From contig OX463827.1 in NCBI GenBank assembly GCA_949825045.1, forward strand, positions 6,656,501-6,720,500: DNA of 64,000 bases. Reading direction: 5' to 3'. Position numbers and translations under genes: made by a program. The notes beneath the pieces were generated by a model. It was not told the origin of the DNA. It was given only the letters and a program-made list of their open reading frames with translations, and did not search any database. The stretch comes from Argyresthia goedartella (taxonomy: Eukaryota > Arthropoda > Insecta > Lepidoptera > Argyresthiidae). Shown here in pieces: positions 32,550 through 43,186 of this stretch; position 1 is the first letter of the stretch; each line of letters begins with the position of its first letter.

Positions 32550-32681
32550 CCGATTTCTGAATTGAGAAATTCACTAATCAAATACTTAAGTATCGTCCTG
32601 ACTCGTTCTTTTTTGTGACATCTGCAGAGGCAGAACGATTCTTAAGTATTAGATTAGCGAAATTCTGAGTTCAGAAATCGG
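32550..32681. repeat. foldback MITE, 132 bp
   Basis: 'ccgatttctgaa(t)tgagaaa' at the left and its inverted counterpart ending 'tcagaaatcgg' at the right. The arms extend about 50 bp with few mismatches ('aatacttaag' and 'cttaagtatt' inside). It adjoins the exon-derived tandem array that starts at 32689. Confidence 0.8.
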
Positions 32682-32688
32682 AGGTAGG

Positions 32689-33378
32689 TCGATCATGACA
32701 CTAGTCGCTCCAAGTCCCCGTGTCTGTGCGTTGGGGCCGGCACGCTACTGGACCTGGGGCCGGCAGAGAGACGCTCCTGGGCCATCGCTCGCGGCAGCAT
32801 TATCAGCTATCGTGATCTCTTTGTAGCTTGGAACTAGGGCAAAAGTCGGTACTCACAGAGACTAAGTCGATCATGATCTGTAGATACGCGTCCGCATCAG
32901 AGACTCGTCGCTCCAAGTCCCCGTGTCTGTGCGTTAGGGCCGGCACGCTCCTGGACCATCGCTCGCGGCAGCTTTATCAGCTATCGTGACCTCTATGTAG
33001 CTTACAACTAGGGCGACAGTTGGTACTCACGGAGACTAAGTCGATCATGATCTGTAGGTACGCGTCCGCCTCAGAGACTCTTCGCTCCAAGTCCCCGTGT
33101 CTGTGCGTGGGGGCCGGCACGCTCCTGGACCATCGCTCGCGGCAGCTTTATCAGCTATCGTGACCTCTATGTAGCTTACAACTAGGGCGACAGTTGGTAC
33201 TCACGGAGACTAAGTCGATCATGATCTGTAGGTACGCGTCCGCCTCAGAGACTCTTCGCTCCAAGTCTCCGTGTCTGTGCGTGGGGGCCGGCACGCTCCT
33301 GGACCATCGCTCGCGGCAGCTTTATCAGCTATCGTGACCTCTATGTAGCTTACAACTAGGGCGACAGTTGGTACTCAC
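32689..33378 (-). repeat. 174-bp tandem array derived from the 3' half of an ORP9-like exon and its donor
   Basis: The donor-containing string gtactcac (minus: GTGAGTAC) lies at 32849, 33023, 33197 and 33371, exactly 174 bp apart. The last belongs to the genuine exon; a more decayed partial unit begins at 32689. Each unit contains about 120 bp of exon (from EDTIA to DLVS) and about 54 bp of intron. Within the unit, relative to the exon, a segment after 'ACGATAGC' is replaced (gctgataaagc) and one base is missing, so upstream and downstream exon frames no longer match. No unit other than the real exon has the original acceptor, so they should behave as intron. Confidence 0.9.
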
Positions 33379-33558
33379 GGAGACTAAGTCGATCATGATC
33401 TGTAGGTACGCGTCCGCCTCAGAGACTCTTCGCTCCAAGTCTCCGTGTCTGTGCGTCGGGGCTGGCACGCTCCTGGACCAGCGCTCGCGGCGGCCGTGGC
33501 GGGCTATCGTGTCCTCTAGCGCGCGGACCCAACGCTCGCGCTCTGAACCATCTCGGGC
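33379..33558 (-). CDS. OSBPL9: ORP9-like protein, exon encoding the end of the PH domain
   Basis: A 180-nt, phase-0 exon between acceptor ctttcag (33559-33565) and donor GTGAGT (33373-33378). Translation ARDGSERERWVRALEDTIAR lines up with human OSBPL9 [20 protein letters not shown], including the Trp and the last PH helix. It continues through HGRRERWSRSV to VSEADAYLQIMIDLVS, matching LTEADAYLQILIEQ of ORP9. Joined to the upstream exon (36573-36701, ending FHFQ) it completes the C-terminal part of the PH domain, which binds phosphoinositides and directs ORP9 to Golgi/endosomal membranes. The 3' half of this exon is the source of the tandem array just downstream. The clade assignment (ORP9 over other ORPs) rests on the SEADAYLQI and FYDAD segments. 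Confidence 0.9.
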
Positions 33559-34299
33559 CTGAAAGATAGATAAATTATTATTTATTTATTTTGTAAGCGA
33601 AACAGAAAACACAGATCTGGCAGAACTGTTCTGTAATCAGATAAAATTAATTATGAATAGGTTCTAATTACAGGTTCGCATTTAATTTACAATACAAAAT
33701 TTGACAAAATTATCTTACATAGAAGCATGTAGATAGACCGCCAACCTTTAATGGTAGAGGCATTACAAAAAGAAGATTATGATACACACAAACATATTAT
33801 TTTTAATCAAATAAAAATTTCGTTAGCTGCACCGTAGCCTAAATAGTAACGACAGGCAGAGACACAAGGGGTTTCTTTGCCGTAGATAATGATATCGGCG
33901 TTCCTTATGTTGTACAAGAAAAAATCCTATGAGGCATCGTTTTCGAGATGCAAACAAAAAATCTGCTCCCCTCCCCCCTTTTTAGCAATAATTCCTAACC
34001 TACTAGTCTAAAGCGTAAACTTTATAAAGTAATGCACATCGTCATCATAAAGTGTTACCTCTTGTTGTGACTGCCTCTCTAGCATGTGCACAACATGCTA
34101 GCTGGGCTACATACCAATTTATCACATAGGCCGGCCCAGCTAAATCCTTCCCTTACTAAACCACCAAATAAATAATCTGTTACGCAACGCACTCACATAT
34201 ATTCTGTCCCCACACTAGGGTATATCACGGGAGGAACAGCGTCTGGCGCCGGCAGCCGAGCAACTTGGAATACGTCCGAGTGTAGCCAGCATGCTGCGT
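33559..34299. other. intronic, no recognisable feature
   Basis: Part of the 3-kb intron between the two PH exons. No repeat landmark was assigned here. Confidence 0.4.
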
Positions 34300-34880
34300 C
34301 TCTTAGGTTTATTTTGGAATGGTGCCAAACTGGCCAAATCGATTCCCGTTCGCAAACCTAACTTCAAGTGCCTGGTTTGTTAAACAACTTTCGCGAACGC
34401 ATAATTTACACGCAGCAATTTTTCGCGTCTCATTTTTCATCCATCGCTAAAGTTACGATAGATGAGAAGCTAGTTGACTGGCTTTATTATAATAACCTAC
34501 AAATAAATGTTAATAAGACAAATCTAATTAATTTTAATAATGTGAATGACATGAATATAAACTATAATAATCAAATATTTAGAAGTGAAGATAATGTCAA
34601 AAAAATAAGTATTATAATTGACAATAACTTAAATTGGAAACCGCACATTAAACAAGTATGTACAAGATTAATCGGTTTGTATATGTTCTCTCCAAGTTGA
34701 GAAAAACCGCGACTCAACATACAACACTGGCTGCATACCACGGTTATGTTAAATCAATACTTAGGTATGGTACAGATTTCAGCAGAGAAGCCATGGTGGG
34801 AGCTGCACCGCTGGAGTCGTGCAAGCCGCTATTCTCTAAACTTAATATACTGCAATTACCTTGTTTACTTACCATGTAAA
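34300..34880 (+). pseudogene. LINE reverse-transcriptase C-terminal fragment
   Basis: The plus frame reads KLVDWLYYNNLQINVNKTNL and then IIIDNNLNWKPHIKQVCTRL. After a one-base shift at about 34670 it reads RFVYVLSKLRKTATQHTTL and AAYHGYVKSILRYGTD. These are the 'kT....' and 'LG..ID..L.W..HI' blocks following the palm in Jockey/CR1-type RTs. The FADD motif is not present and the frame is broken, so this is a relic. Confidence 0.65.
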
Positions 34881-35039
34881 ATACCTGTTATACTTTACTT
34901 TTATTTTAATGTTACACGTAAAAACTACTGTTAAATAATTTTAATTTGTCAATCTCAAGGAAAGGCGAAGTCTTCGTTTCGCTAAAACTTACGTCTATAG
35001 AATATTTTTATAAAACATCTGACTTCTTATGTGGTAACA
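34881..35039. other. no recognisable feature
   Basis: Short AT-rich gap between two LINE fragments. Confidence 0.4.
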
Positions 35040-35845
35040 ATTAGTGTCATTGTCAAGGCTTTAAAATTTGGAAAACCCGTCTTGCTTCCCGACTTAGCCA
35101 CTCCAACATCATACTGTTACATAAATAATATGATAAAAGTGATATCGGAAACTATCGACCGGTTAACTTAGTATCTCATATTTATAAAATATTCATAAAA
35201 GTCTTGGATAGCTGGACAAATAGACGCAAATAAACCGCAGGAGCAAGCAGGTTTCAGACCTGGCTTCTCGACTACTGACCACCTTCATACGCTCAACCAG
35301 ATATGCTCATCGAGAAGTTTGACGAGTTCAATAAACCACTACGTCTTGCATTTGTGGACTACTCCAAAGCGTTTGATAGTGTCTCTCACTCAGCTATGTT
35401 CAGTGCTCTCAGCAACCAAAATATTCCGGCTTACATACATATTATTAAATAGATATACAACCACAGTACAGCAAACATAAAACTCCTGTCAGCACGCCCT
35501 TCCTTCCTGATCGAGAAAGGCGTTAAACAGGGGGACCCCTTGTCACCAAAACTATTCACCTCAGCACTCGAGAAGATATTCAGGAAGCTGACGCGTCCGT
35601 GGAAAAATGACGGAATTCTCGTCGGTGGCAGAAGGGTCACAAACCTTCGCTCCGCCGACGACATTATCTTGTTCGCACCGTCAGCCCCTGAATTGGAAAA
35701 TATGCTGCAGGAGCTCAGTTATGCGAGGCTTGAGGTTCGACAAAAGATGAATCGGTCCCAGACACCATTTATGACTAATTGCGCGAAACGTAGAGTGGAG
35801 TGGAGTGGACACAATGCTCTGTGTCATAAAGGATATTAATCAACC
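35040..35845 (+). pseudogene. RTE-clade LINE reverse-transcriptase fragment
   Basis: Ordered RT blocks: NYRPVNLVSHIYKIFIKVL (near 35150), LRLAFVDYSKAFDSVSHSAM (35340-35400), GVKQGDPLSPKLFTSALE (35520-35575), and NLRSADDIILFAPSAPELE (35640-35700). GVKQGDPLSP and the AxDD box are typical of RTE. Stops near 35232 and 35450 and missing domains on both sides make it non-functional. It lies on the strand opposite to the host gene, in its intron. Confidence 0.75.
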
Positions 35846-35847
35846 AA

Positions 35848-36360
35848 CCGAGATGCCAGATAATGACATATCAGACATAATGCATCCTTGTCAAAAAGAA
35901 TATACATCAACCACGATTTATCAAAGATTGGCCGTTCTTTGATGTACTTAAATAAATGTAAACTAAAATCTTTCAGGTGGTATCACTAGGGGCTGCTAGC
36001 TTCTGGAGCCGAATTGTGCCAACTTACAACCGAGATGCCATATCAGACCTGATTAAATGTATCATAGGGATTATTAATCAACCACGATTCTTTGATGTGT
36101 CAGAAATTAAAATCGGTCGACTGCTATGAAAAATTCTGGCTACCTGGCATTTGGAGCCAGATTCGGCCAATTACCCACCGAGGTGCCAGATAATGAAATA
36201 TCAAACATAATGCTTTGTGTTATAAATAATATAAATCAACCAGGAAACGTCAAAGAATAGCCGTTCTTCGATGTGTCAGAAATTTAAATCTGTCAGATGG
36301 TATGTCTTAGGGCTGCTACATTTGGAGCCACATACTGCAAACTTACAACGGAGATGCAAG
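35848..36360. repeat. degenerate tandem repeat, about 3 units of 150-180 bp
   Basis: The block 'gagatgccagataatgacat ... cagacataatgc' recurs with changes at 35850, 36031, 36179 and 36351. Each is followed by 'aaccacgat ... ttctttgatgtgtcagaaat' and 'ggctgcta..ttggagcc'. It directly follows the RTE fragment and may be its tail amplified. Confidence 0.7.
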
Positions 36361-36404
36361 AAAATGTCAAATCAGTCCTGATAAGATACATCTTATGTAC
36401 AAAC

Positions 36405-36486
36405 GCAAAAAATTACGTTTGCACAGTAAACATCTTATAAGGATACAACCTTATAAGATGTTTACTGTGCTAACGTAATTTTTTGC
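36405..36486. repeat. 82-bp near-perfect palindrome with a LINE-tail arm
   Basis: gcaaaaaattacgtttgcac ... centre atacaa ... gtgctaacgtaattttttgc, arms of 38 bp with one or two mismatches. The right side continues into 'cacttctgtacattgg', the 3'-UTR motif of the LINE at 16447. The palindrome ends 87 bp from the ORP9 exon donor. Confidence 0.85.
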
Positions 36487-36572
36487 CACTTCTGTACATT
36501 GGAACAGTGTGGGATAAGAAGAAGGGAAGAAGAATCTTCTATCTTCCAAACCCTCCTTTCGTTTATCCTTAC

Positions 36573-36701
36573 CTGAAAGTGGAAGGTCTTGTGGTCAACG
36601 GTGATTGTGAACGTAGAGTCGTCCTCATCATCGATGCCGATCACGGCTGCCCGGAGACGCACGCAGCCGCGGCGGACGCCGCGTGTCATCTTCTCTTTGG
36701 A
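36573..36701 (-). CDS. OSBPL9: ORP9-like protein, exon encoding the middle of the PH domain
   Basis: A 129-nt, phase-0 exon between acceptor ctcttccag (ending 36702) and donor GTAAGG (36567-36572). It reads [20 protein letters not shown] and then [20 protein letters not shown], ending FHFQ, nearly identical to the corresponding part of human OSBPL9 (SKDKM..., [20 protein letters not shown]). These are the beta strands of the PH domain. The preceding exon (the EGPLSKWTN...WFVL segment in the human protein) was not found upstream in this window. Intron size on the downstream side is 3014 bp. Confidence 0.93.
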
Positions 36702-36861
36702 CTGGAAGAGAAACGAAATACAGTTTTACTATAATCTTCATCGGTAGTTTGTTTACGGCCGTTGCTTGCTACTCAAACACCGAGGGTAGTTAGTTGGGAC
36801 GGATCACGATTGTGAACCCTATGCCATGGTAGTAAAATTTAAAACCTATAACAGAAAAGCG

Positions 36862-36990
36862 CCGGTGGTAACTGAGGGGTAATAGTCATGATTCGTCAAA
36901 GATTGTGTTATTTGCTGATGATACATCTCATATTTAAAGTACATAGATCGACATGTGAAGAACTAAGTGTTCGTAAGAATCTATTTTGAA
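36862..36990 (+). pseudogene. small LINE RT fragment
   Basis: The plus frame around 36895 reads IVLFADDTSHI, the palm motif of Jockey/CR1-type RTs, followed by a stop and STCEEL. Only about 40 codons are recognisable. Confidence 0.5.
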
Positions 36991-37059
36991 TAAAAAAATG
37001 GAAGTTTGAGGTTTAATTTGAGGTCTATAGAAAGATTGGCGTTGAGTCTTATAATAAAA

Positions 37060-37552
37060 TCGCACTCGAAGGGTATCGTTATTCCGTACCACGGTACAAC
37101 AATAAACGCAAATACAACACGCCCCTTGTATAAGAGCCCTTATTTTTTTAATTGCAAATTAATCTTTTACTTTATCAATTAACTACCCAGATTGTACGAC
37201 CCATCCTAAAACAGCGCACATACACACCACATACGCTTATGTGATACCATTAGATAGGTAAGAGAACAAGATTTCCAGTGAAACTAAAAAATCAAACAAA
37301 ATAAGGACTATCCAGTATCTAAAAGCGCTCTAAGCTCATATAGACAGGGCCGTCGATTTTATTGCTCTCAAGTATAGTTCATGATTTGTCGCTGCAGCGG
37401 GAACTGAAATACACATTCTGTGAAAAATGTTCTCCCTACCTAACGGTTCATGAGATACCAGCCAGCTGACAGACAGACAGACGGACGACGGAAGGACAGT
37501 GGAGGCTTAGTAAAAGGGTCCCGTTAGGCACCCTTTGGGTACAGGAACCTTA
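37060..37552 (-). repeat. interspersed repeat family A, diverged
   Basis: 'cgcactcgaagggtatcgtt ... ccgtaccacggtacaac' near the left and 'ttcatgagataccagcc', GGAC-rich and 'gcaccctttgggtacaggaa' at the right. The middle is poorly conserved. Confidence 0.5.
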
Positions 37553-38426
37553 ACATTGCCATAGCTGTCATAAATAAGGGCACCCAACAAAGTATACGTA
37601 TTTGTTACACACAACAAACAAAGTTGCTTGACCCTTCGCTACGTCAGCAAAATGAATTAAATATTAATTGCAAATGAGTCGCCGTTTTAATTATTGTATT
37701 TCGACTTAAATGTATCGGGCATGCCAATACGGCCGAACGGAACTATGGATATCGAATGACCAATCCAATACTGGAATCGATCTCTTGCTCACACCCGTCA
37801 AGAGACCCAATGACAGAGAGGGAGGTCCATCCAACTGTTTATTTGACCTTTCTATACCCTGGCTTATAGGAACCCAGCAAAGATTCGTTGGTCGGAAAAT
37901 GCAATATGCAGGTTGGTCGGTCATTATGCTTGTATAATCAGGAATCCACAATTCGACTAGCAGTGTGGTGTGTGTGTTCTGCTTGTTTTGATTTAATAAA
38001 ACTGTGTTTCATAATATGGATTTGATATTACGAGCCTACGATATAGTCTTATATGAAAGGGCAGGTATGTTTGCACAAGTCTTGCACCATTTTCGAATTG
38101 TCCGTGGCCTGTCGGTATTCGCACATCGGAAACGATCGTGTGGGCAGCAACATCTGGCCGAGAAGGGTACTGGATGGGTTTCCGTGGCATTTGTTTCGGA
38201 CGCTTCCGAGTTTCGGATGACACGTTAAGCTGTAGGTCCCGGCTACTATCGCTACTCGATGGTAGTAGTCGTAAGCACAACATCCCTCCATCAACCCACA
38301 CTGAACCAGCGTGGTGGAGTATGGCTTAATCTACTCGTATCCAGGGGAAGACCCTTGTCCCTCGGTGGGGACATTAATGGGCTACATTTATCATTTATAA
38401 ATAACATTTTCATTGGTGAAGTGATT
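37553..38426. other. no confident feature
   Basis: Several overlapping frames are open on both strands at 37706-37951 and 37993-38329, but none carries a motif I know. They could be part of an unclassified repeat. Confidence 0.35.
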
Positions 38427-38500
38427 TTCAGGATTCCCGCATCCGAAGGGTGCCAAACGGGGTTCTATTACTGTCAGTCAGTCCTGCTATCCATCTGTCC
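38427..38500 (+). repeat. fragment of repeat family A
   Basis: 'gattcccgcatccgaagggt' followed by 'gccaaacggggttctattac' and a degenerate GTCC stretch, directly upstream of the LINE. Confidence 0.5.
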
Positions 38501-39770
38501 TAGAGTTTTCAAGAGGTCTTTAATACGTCCAATCCATAAGAGTGGAGATGGAGGCTGTGTCAACAATTACCGGCCAATATCAATCTTGCCAATTTTATCT
38601 GAAATTCTCGAGCGTATTATTAACAAAAGATTAGTAACCTACTTGGAAAAATTCAACCTCCTATCTGAATATCAATATGGTTTCCGCTCCAACAAGTCTA
38701 CTGCACATGCTATCCACGACCTGACAGACTATGTAGCTCAGAACCTGGATAAGGGCAGGAATTATCTTGGCATCTTTCTTGATATTGCCAAGGCATTTGA
38801 CACAGTCTCCATATCCCTCCTACTCAGCAAGCTGGAAGATCTGGGTGTCAGAGGCCTTCAACTAGACCTTGCAAGAGATTATCTATCAGACCGTTCGCAG
38901 TTCGTTAAAATCGAGAAGCTCGTGAGTGAAGACCTACCGATGACATACGGTATCCCTCAGGGCAGTATACTGGGACCTACACTCTTCCTGGTATATATCA
39001 ACGATCTCACTAATCTCCAGGTAACTGATGGCAGAGTTATTTCATTTGCCGATGACACTGTCCTATGTTTTTCCGCCAACACATGGGATGAGGTGTTTGG
39101 AATCGCTCAAAAGGGTTGCGATGTGTAAATAAAACACATCCAACCTTGACCTATCAACTTAAGGCCCAACCCTGCTCCAATTCCTCTGATACGTCATGCT
39201 CTTGCACTCCACTGACGAGAACACCCAGCATTAGACCTTGGCGTCATTATTGACCAAAACCTCTACTTCAGGGCTCACATTGACAACGTAACTGGCAGAG
39301 TCCGCAAACTTATTTATGTTTTTAAAAATTTACGTCACGTTGCAGATCCCAAATTGCTAAGATCAGTTTACTTTGCTCTATGACAGTCTCTGTTAAAGTA
39401 CTGCATTACGGTGTGGGGTGGCACTCATAAACCACCCTTTGAACCCTCGAGAGGGCGCTCAGGTCCGTTCTGAAGGTGAGCACTTTCTGGCCATTCAGGT
39501 ACCCCACTGATGAACTGTTCAAATCGTGCGGTGTTCTTAGCGTGCTGCAATTGTTTATTCTAAAGTGTATCCTAAAAAAAATGCTCAGTTAAAATACGAT
39601 CCCTCCCTAGGACATTCGAAAATACGTTTTTCTTATCAGTATTTTCTTTTATAACAAAACAAATAAAATTCTTAAAATATATTCGACGACACATAACGAA
39701 AGCAAGGTTACAGTCAATAAATGGCTTAAAAACCAATCATATAATGATACTGAGACTTTTTAACTATAAT
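38501..39770 (+). pseudogene. Jockey-like LINE reverse transcriptase, truncated
   Basis: Continuous plus frame to 39128 containing RPIHKSGDGGCVNNYRPISI, YQYGFRSNKSTAHAIHDL, GIFLDIAKAFDTVSISLL, YGIPQGSILGPTLFLVYIND and VISFADDTVLCF: fingers, palm and catalytic box in order. After a frameshift and stop at about 39128, related sequence goes on (LGVIIDQNLYFRAHIDNVTG near 39240, RKLIYVFKNLRHVADPKLL near 39310) through stops to about 39770. No endonuclease domain is visible upstream, so the copy is 5'-truncated and dead. Confidence 0.8.
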
Positions 39771-40019
39771 AGTATGCTAAATATTATATTTGTGGTTCGT
39801 TTCCATTTTTTTACATAAGTATTTATATGAAAATTTATTCGTCTATCGATTTATTTAAACTCAGTGACTTTCCTTATCCCCCTTCCCCATCCACCTACCC
39901 ACCTTCACTCACACACCCACAACTACACTATACACATAACCCCCTAAGTAACCGGGAAACAACTTAAAAATTATATACTTCCAAATAATAATAACCTACT
40001 TAAATAATAAATAAATCTA
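39771..40019. other. no recognisable feature
   Basis: AT-rich, with a C-rich stretch (cccacccaccttcactcaca-like) at 39880-39930. Possibly the 3' UTR of the minus-strand element at 40020-40262. Confidence 0.35.
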
Positions 40020-40262
40020 AAATACATAAAACTACACAAATAAACCACCCCAGAACGCTCCCGGACCAAAGGTACCCATTACGCTGGCAGCGTTGCCGCG
40101 CTGCACAGCAAGTGAGACCCTTTGCACCAGGAACGCTCCGGAGCGGTAGTCATGGCCTCGGTCCCTCAAGCGACGCCCAATGTCCCTGATGAAGGCCCTA
40201 CCCTGCGATCCCCACACCCCCGTGGTCTCGACGGCCAATGGAACAAACCGTAACCCCTACCA
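40020..40262 (-). pseudogene. retroelement protein C-terminal fragment (GNAASV family)
   Basis: The minus frame (40032-40238) MAVETTGVWGSQGRAFIRDI continues GRRLRDRGHDYRSGAF, RVSLAVQRGNAASVMGTF and ends WGGLFV. It is the longest of the three copies in the window (others at 32229 and 53225). The N-terminal part of the protein is missing. Confidence 0.6.
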
Positions 40263-40655
40263 CTAATCCTAACAGTGTTCTTTGTAATTCCTACCTACTT
40301 TATATTGTTATATTTATACTGACCATATACGGTCCACGTGTCTATTATTGTATATCTGTACGGCCTTACTAATAAAAAAAATATTCACGGTTTAACTTTT
40401 ATAGTGTTTTGTCCTTTTGCATACGTTGAGTAAATGTCAAATGTCAAAGCAAGACAAAACACTGTGTAAGTTAAATCGTTAATAACTTCTTTCATTAGTA
40501 AGGCCGATAGTGTTAACAAAGTCAACTTATGTTCGAAGAGCCCTTTTTCCTGTAATACAAGCGATGAGCTTAGCTCAGGATACAGGGATCCCTTAGTTAC
40601 GGAGTCACACAAGTATAAAATAAATAAATAAATGTTTAAATAAAATGTTTAAATG
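40263..40655. other. no recognisable feature
   Basis: No conserved frame or repeat landmark found. Confidence 0.4.
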
Positions 40656-40933
40656 TTTATCTACACACGTATCATAAACCCTCTTTACTGCGTGCAAAAA
40701 CCGCACGTTACGATCAGCATAATGTTAAACTACTTGGTAAAAACTCATTTCTTATCTGAAAAATTACACATTATGACCATAATGTGTAATTTTTCTACAT
40801 ATTATGACATTCAAATTTCGAACGCCGACGCCCGCCTGCCTGAAGTTGGTACTACAGAACAAGCTAACAATGCCGGTCAAACATGCGGTTCCTGAACACA
40901 TCAAAGAGAGCTTATGATATGTGTGTAGATAAA
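40656..40933. repeat. MITE-like element, copy 3
   Basis: Inverted ends as at 377-701 (tttatctacacacg ... gtgtgtagataaa). It is internally shorter (278 bp) owing to deletions around 40838-40870. Confidence 0.75.
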
Positions 40934-40958
40934 CTAGTGTATAACTGTACATAATTAA

Positions 40959-41037
40959 GCATTAAAACTCTCGAGTGATATTATTATGAAACTCGCCTTC
41001 GGTTCGTTTCATAAACCCACTCTCGAGTTTTAATGCC
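40959..41037. repeat. palindrome following MITE copy 3
   Basis: gcattaaaactctcgagtg ... cactctcgagttttaatgcc, with the nested 'atgaaac' hairpin. Equivalent to 728-807. Confidence 0.75.
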
Positions 41038-41071
41038 CTCCATTATGTAGCAGTCACATAAACTACTATTA

Positions 41072-41232
41072 AATGTCCGTCAGCGGGCTGTATCTCATGA
41101 ACCGAATTAAGTAGAGAGTGACATTTTCATAGAATCTCTATTCATGTACTTCTGTTGCCTCTACAGCAACACAATATGAACACACACATACATTTAAAAA
41201 GTGGGAGATTAGATTCCCATACAAGAGAGTTG
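41072..41232 (+). repeat. fragment of repeat family A
   Basis: 'gcgggctgtatctcatgaac', 'cttctgttgcctctacagca' and 'tcccatacaa' keep the family order, but the ends are missing. Confidence 0.5.
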
Positions 41233-41334
41233 TTTTTTTAGCGTTTTATCTTTTTTCTGTTTGATAAAATTCCAATAGTTTTAGTGGTAGAAGCAGTTTT
41301 TGCTTGTTTAGAGAAGCACAAACAGATTCATAAT

Positions 41335-42240
41335 TCATAATTCTTTATTGCACACACATATTCAATTTAAAAAGGTAACATTAGGAGAAATCATATGTAC
41401 AAAGGCTCTCTAAAAAGAGATTTCTTCCAGCAAACCAAGGCATGAAAGGGAAATGTATCATGAAAGGGTAGGCAGTGTACAATATCTAATATCTAATGTA
41501 TACTAAAATACATATAATATAAAATTCGGAAAATAAAATACTTATATACCAGACTACTAAATACAATACATACATATACCTGCAAATATAGTTTATATAT
41601 TATAATGATATACCTACATACTATAACTCTCACGAAAGAGAGAGGAAGTGCTCTTTTACCCGGTTTTTGAAAGAGACAATAGTGGGAATGTCTCTTATAG
41701 TGCAAGGTAGTGCGTTCCACAGTCGGACCGCCTGCAGCCTGAATGAGTGCTCATATGCCGAGGTGTTATGCCTTGGAGTGGCTAAGAGTGAGACCGTGTG
41801 AGATCTCCGGTGCCGATCTCCTGAAAAGAGATACTCAAAGCGTTCTCGAAGGTAGCTGGGGTAGCGCGGGTTTTTCAATATATTGAAAAGATAAGAGAGA
41901 ATATGAGTGTCTCGGCGACGACGAATTGGAAGCCACCCCAACTCTTTGCGATATTGAGAAACATGGTCGAATTTGCGCAACCCGAAGATAAACCGAATCC
42001 CAAGATTCTGAAGTCGTTCGAATTTGTTCAGTAGATCTTCGTTCGCGCTCGCCCAACAGACATCGGCGTAGTCGATTATCGGCAGAAGAAGGGACTGAGC
42101 AAGGGTGGTTTTGGTCTGCCGTGGCAAGAAGTACTGCAAACGCCTGAGGGAGTGAAAAGACGCAAAGACCCGTCTGCTGACCTCGCTGACATGTGGATGA
42201 CAGATGTGCAGTACGAGGACAGGAGGAGGTAAACACATCA
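41335..42240 (-). pseudogene. LINE RT C-terminal region with 3' UTR
   Basis: The minus frame of about 200 codons (41630-42241) reads VSEVSRRVFASFHSLRRLQY, then PIIDYADVCWASANEDLLNK, LGIRFIFGLRKFDHVSQYRK, GWLPIRRRRDTHILSYLF and ends VKEHFLSLS. This is the connection/thumb and C-terminus of a Jockey-like RT. The 3' UTR ends near 41335 in 'caataaagaattatgaatta' (minus). A sister copy is at 62090-62985. The catalytic palm is missing. Confidence 0.75.
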
Positions 42241-42296
42241 ATTTGATATTTTAAGCGAGTACTGTACCTATTGCTTCAAATTTTTAGTGTATTTTT

Positions 42297-42400
42297 ATAG
42301 TTCCGTACCTTAAAAGGGGAAAACGGACCCTTTCTAGGATCACTCGTGAGATTGTCCTATGTGTGTGACAGTAATATTAAATGACCGAATTCTGAACCGA
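42297..42400 (+). repeat. fragment of repeat family A, divergent subtype
   Basis: 'agttccgtaccttaaaaggg' and 'ggaccctttctaggatcact' resemble the start of the subtype at 5059. Confidence 0.4.
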
Positions 42401-42730
42401 TTTAGTTGTTTGGTACACTTATATATCTTTGTGACCCAAACACGAACGTGTTACGTAAGCAAAATAGTTTCGAATGGTTTGAATAGGGGTTTTGGGGGCA
42501 AATCAGAAAAAAGAAGTTGTAACTGAATCGAGTGATATGTCAATGACTTGTTGCGAGGATCTCGAATATATTATTTTTATAATTTCGGAAGGTAAGGCCC
42601 AGATAAGGTCACGCAAACAGCATTTTCTTAAATACTAACAATGACGTTGTCGTTCACCCGTACACGAACACAAATCACACGCAGATTTCTGAAACACTCT
42701 TGATTAAGGCCTGCCTAGCAGTGACTGGCA
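42401..42730. other. no recognisable feature
   Basis: No exon or repeat landmark seen. Confidence 0.4.
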
Positions 42731-42837
42731 CTACAGTCTTCACAAAATAAAAGGCCCATGGGCCAAACTAAATTCAACCTTATTGCGTCAGGGATGCGGA
42801 CGCTGTCACCGGGCCTTTTACTTTGTGAAGACTGTAG
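42731..42837. repeat. 107-bp foldback element
   Basis: ctacagtcttcacaaaataa ... and ... ctttgtgaagactgtag form 27-bp arms with about one mismatch, around a ~53-bp centre. Confidence 0.85.
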
Positions 42838-43186
42838 GATATAACAATCTCGATACAATTCGAACAACTGGTTAAATATTACAACGAAAACTTATAAATT
42901 TGAAATACTTATTATAAATTATTATTAAATAGTTATTTTAGCTAATTTGCCAAGTTAAATACTAAAAAAACTGACTTCAAGTTCGAGCCCTATTTCTTGT
43001 ATCTACATGAAAAGTCCTCATAAACACTTTTGCAGCACGGAACCACAACCACAACGTCATGTGTGTATATATATATATATATATTGTATTTGTTGTTTTT
43101 TTTCAATAAGCGCTAAATCAATTTTGATAAAACCTCTGAAGTATGACCTACTAATCAAAACTGATGGAATAATAGCGTAACAAACA

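Noticed and set aside
32849..33200. Additional functional PH exons in the 174-bp array
   Set aside because: The units lack the original acceptor and are frameshifted at their 5' part relative to the real exon.
33368..33562. 64-codon plus frame
   Set aside because: Shadow of the ORP9 PH-domain exon on the opposite strand.
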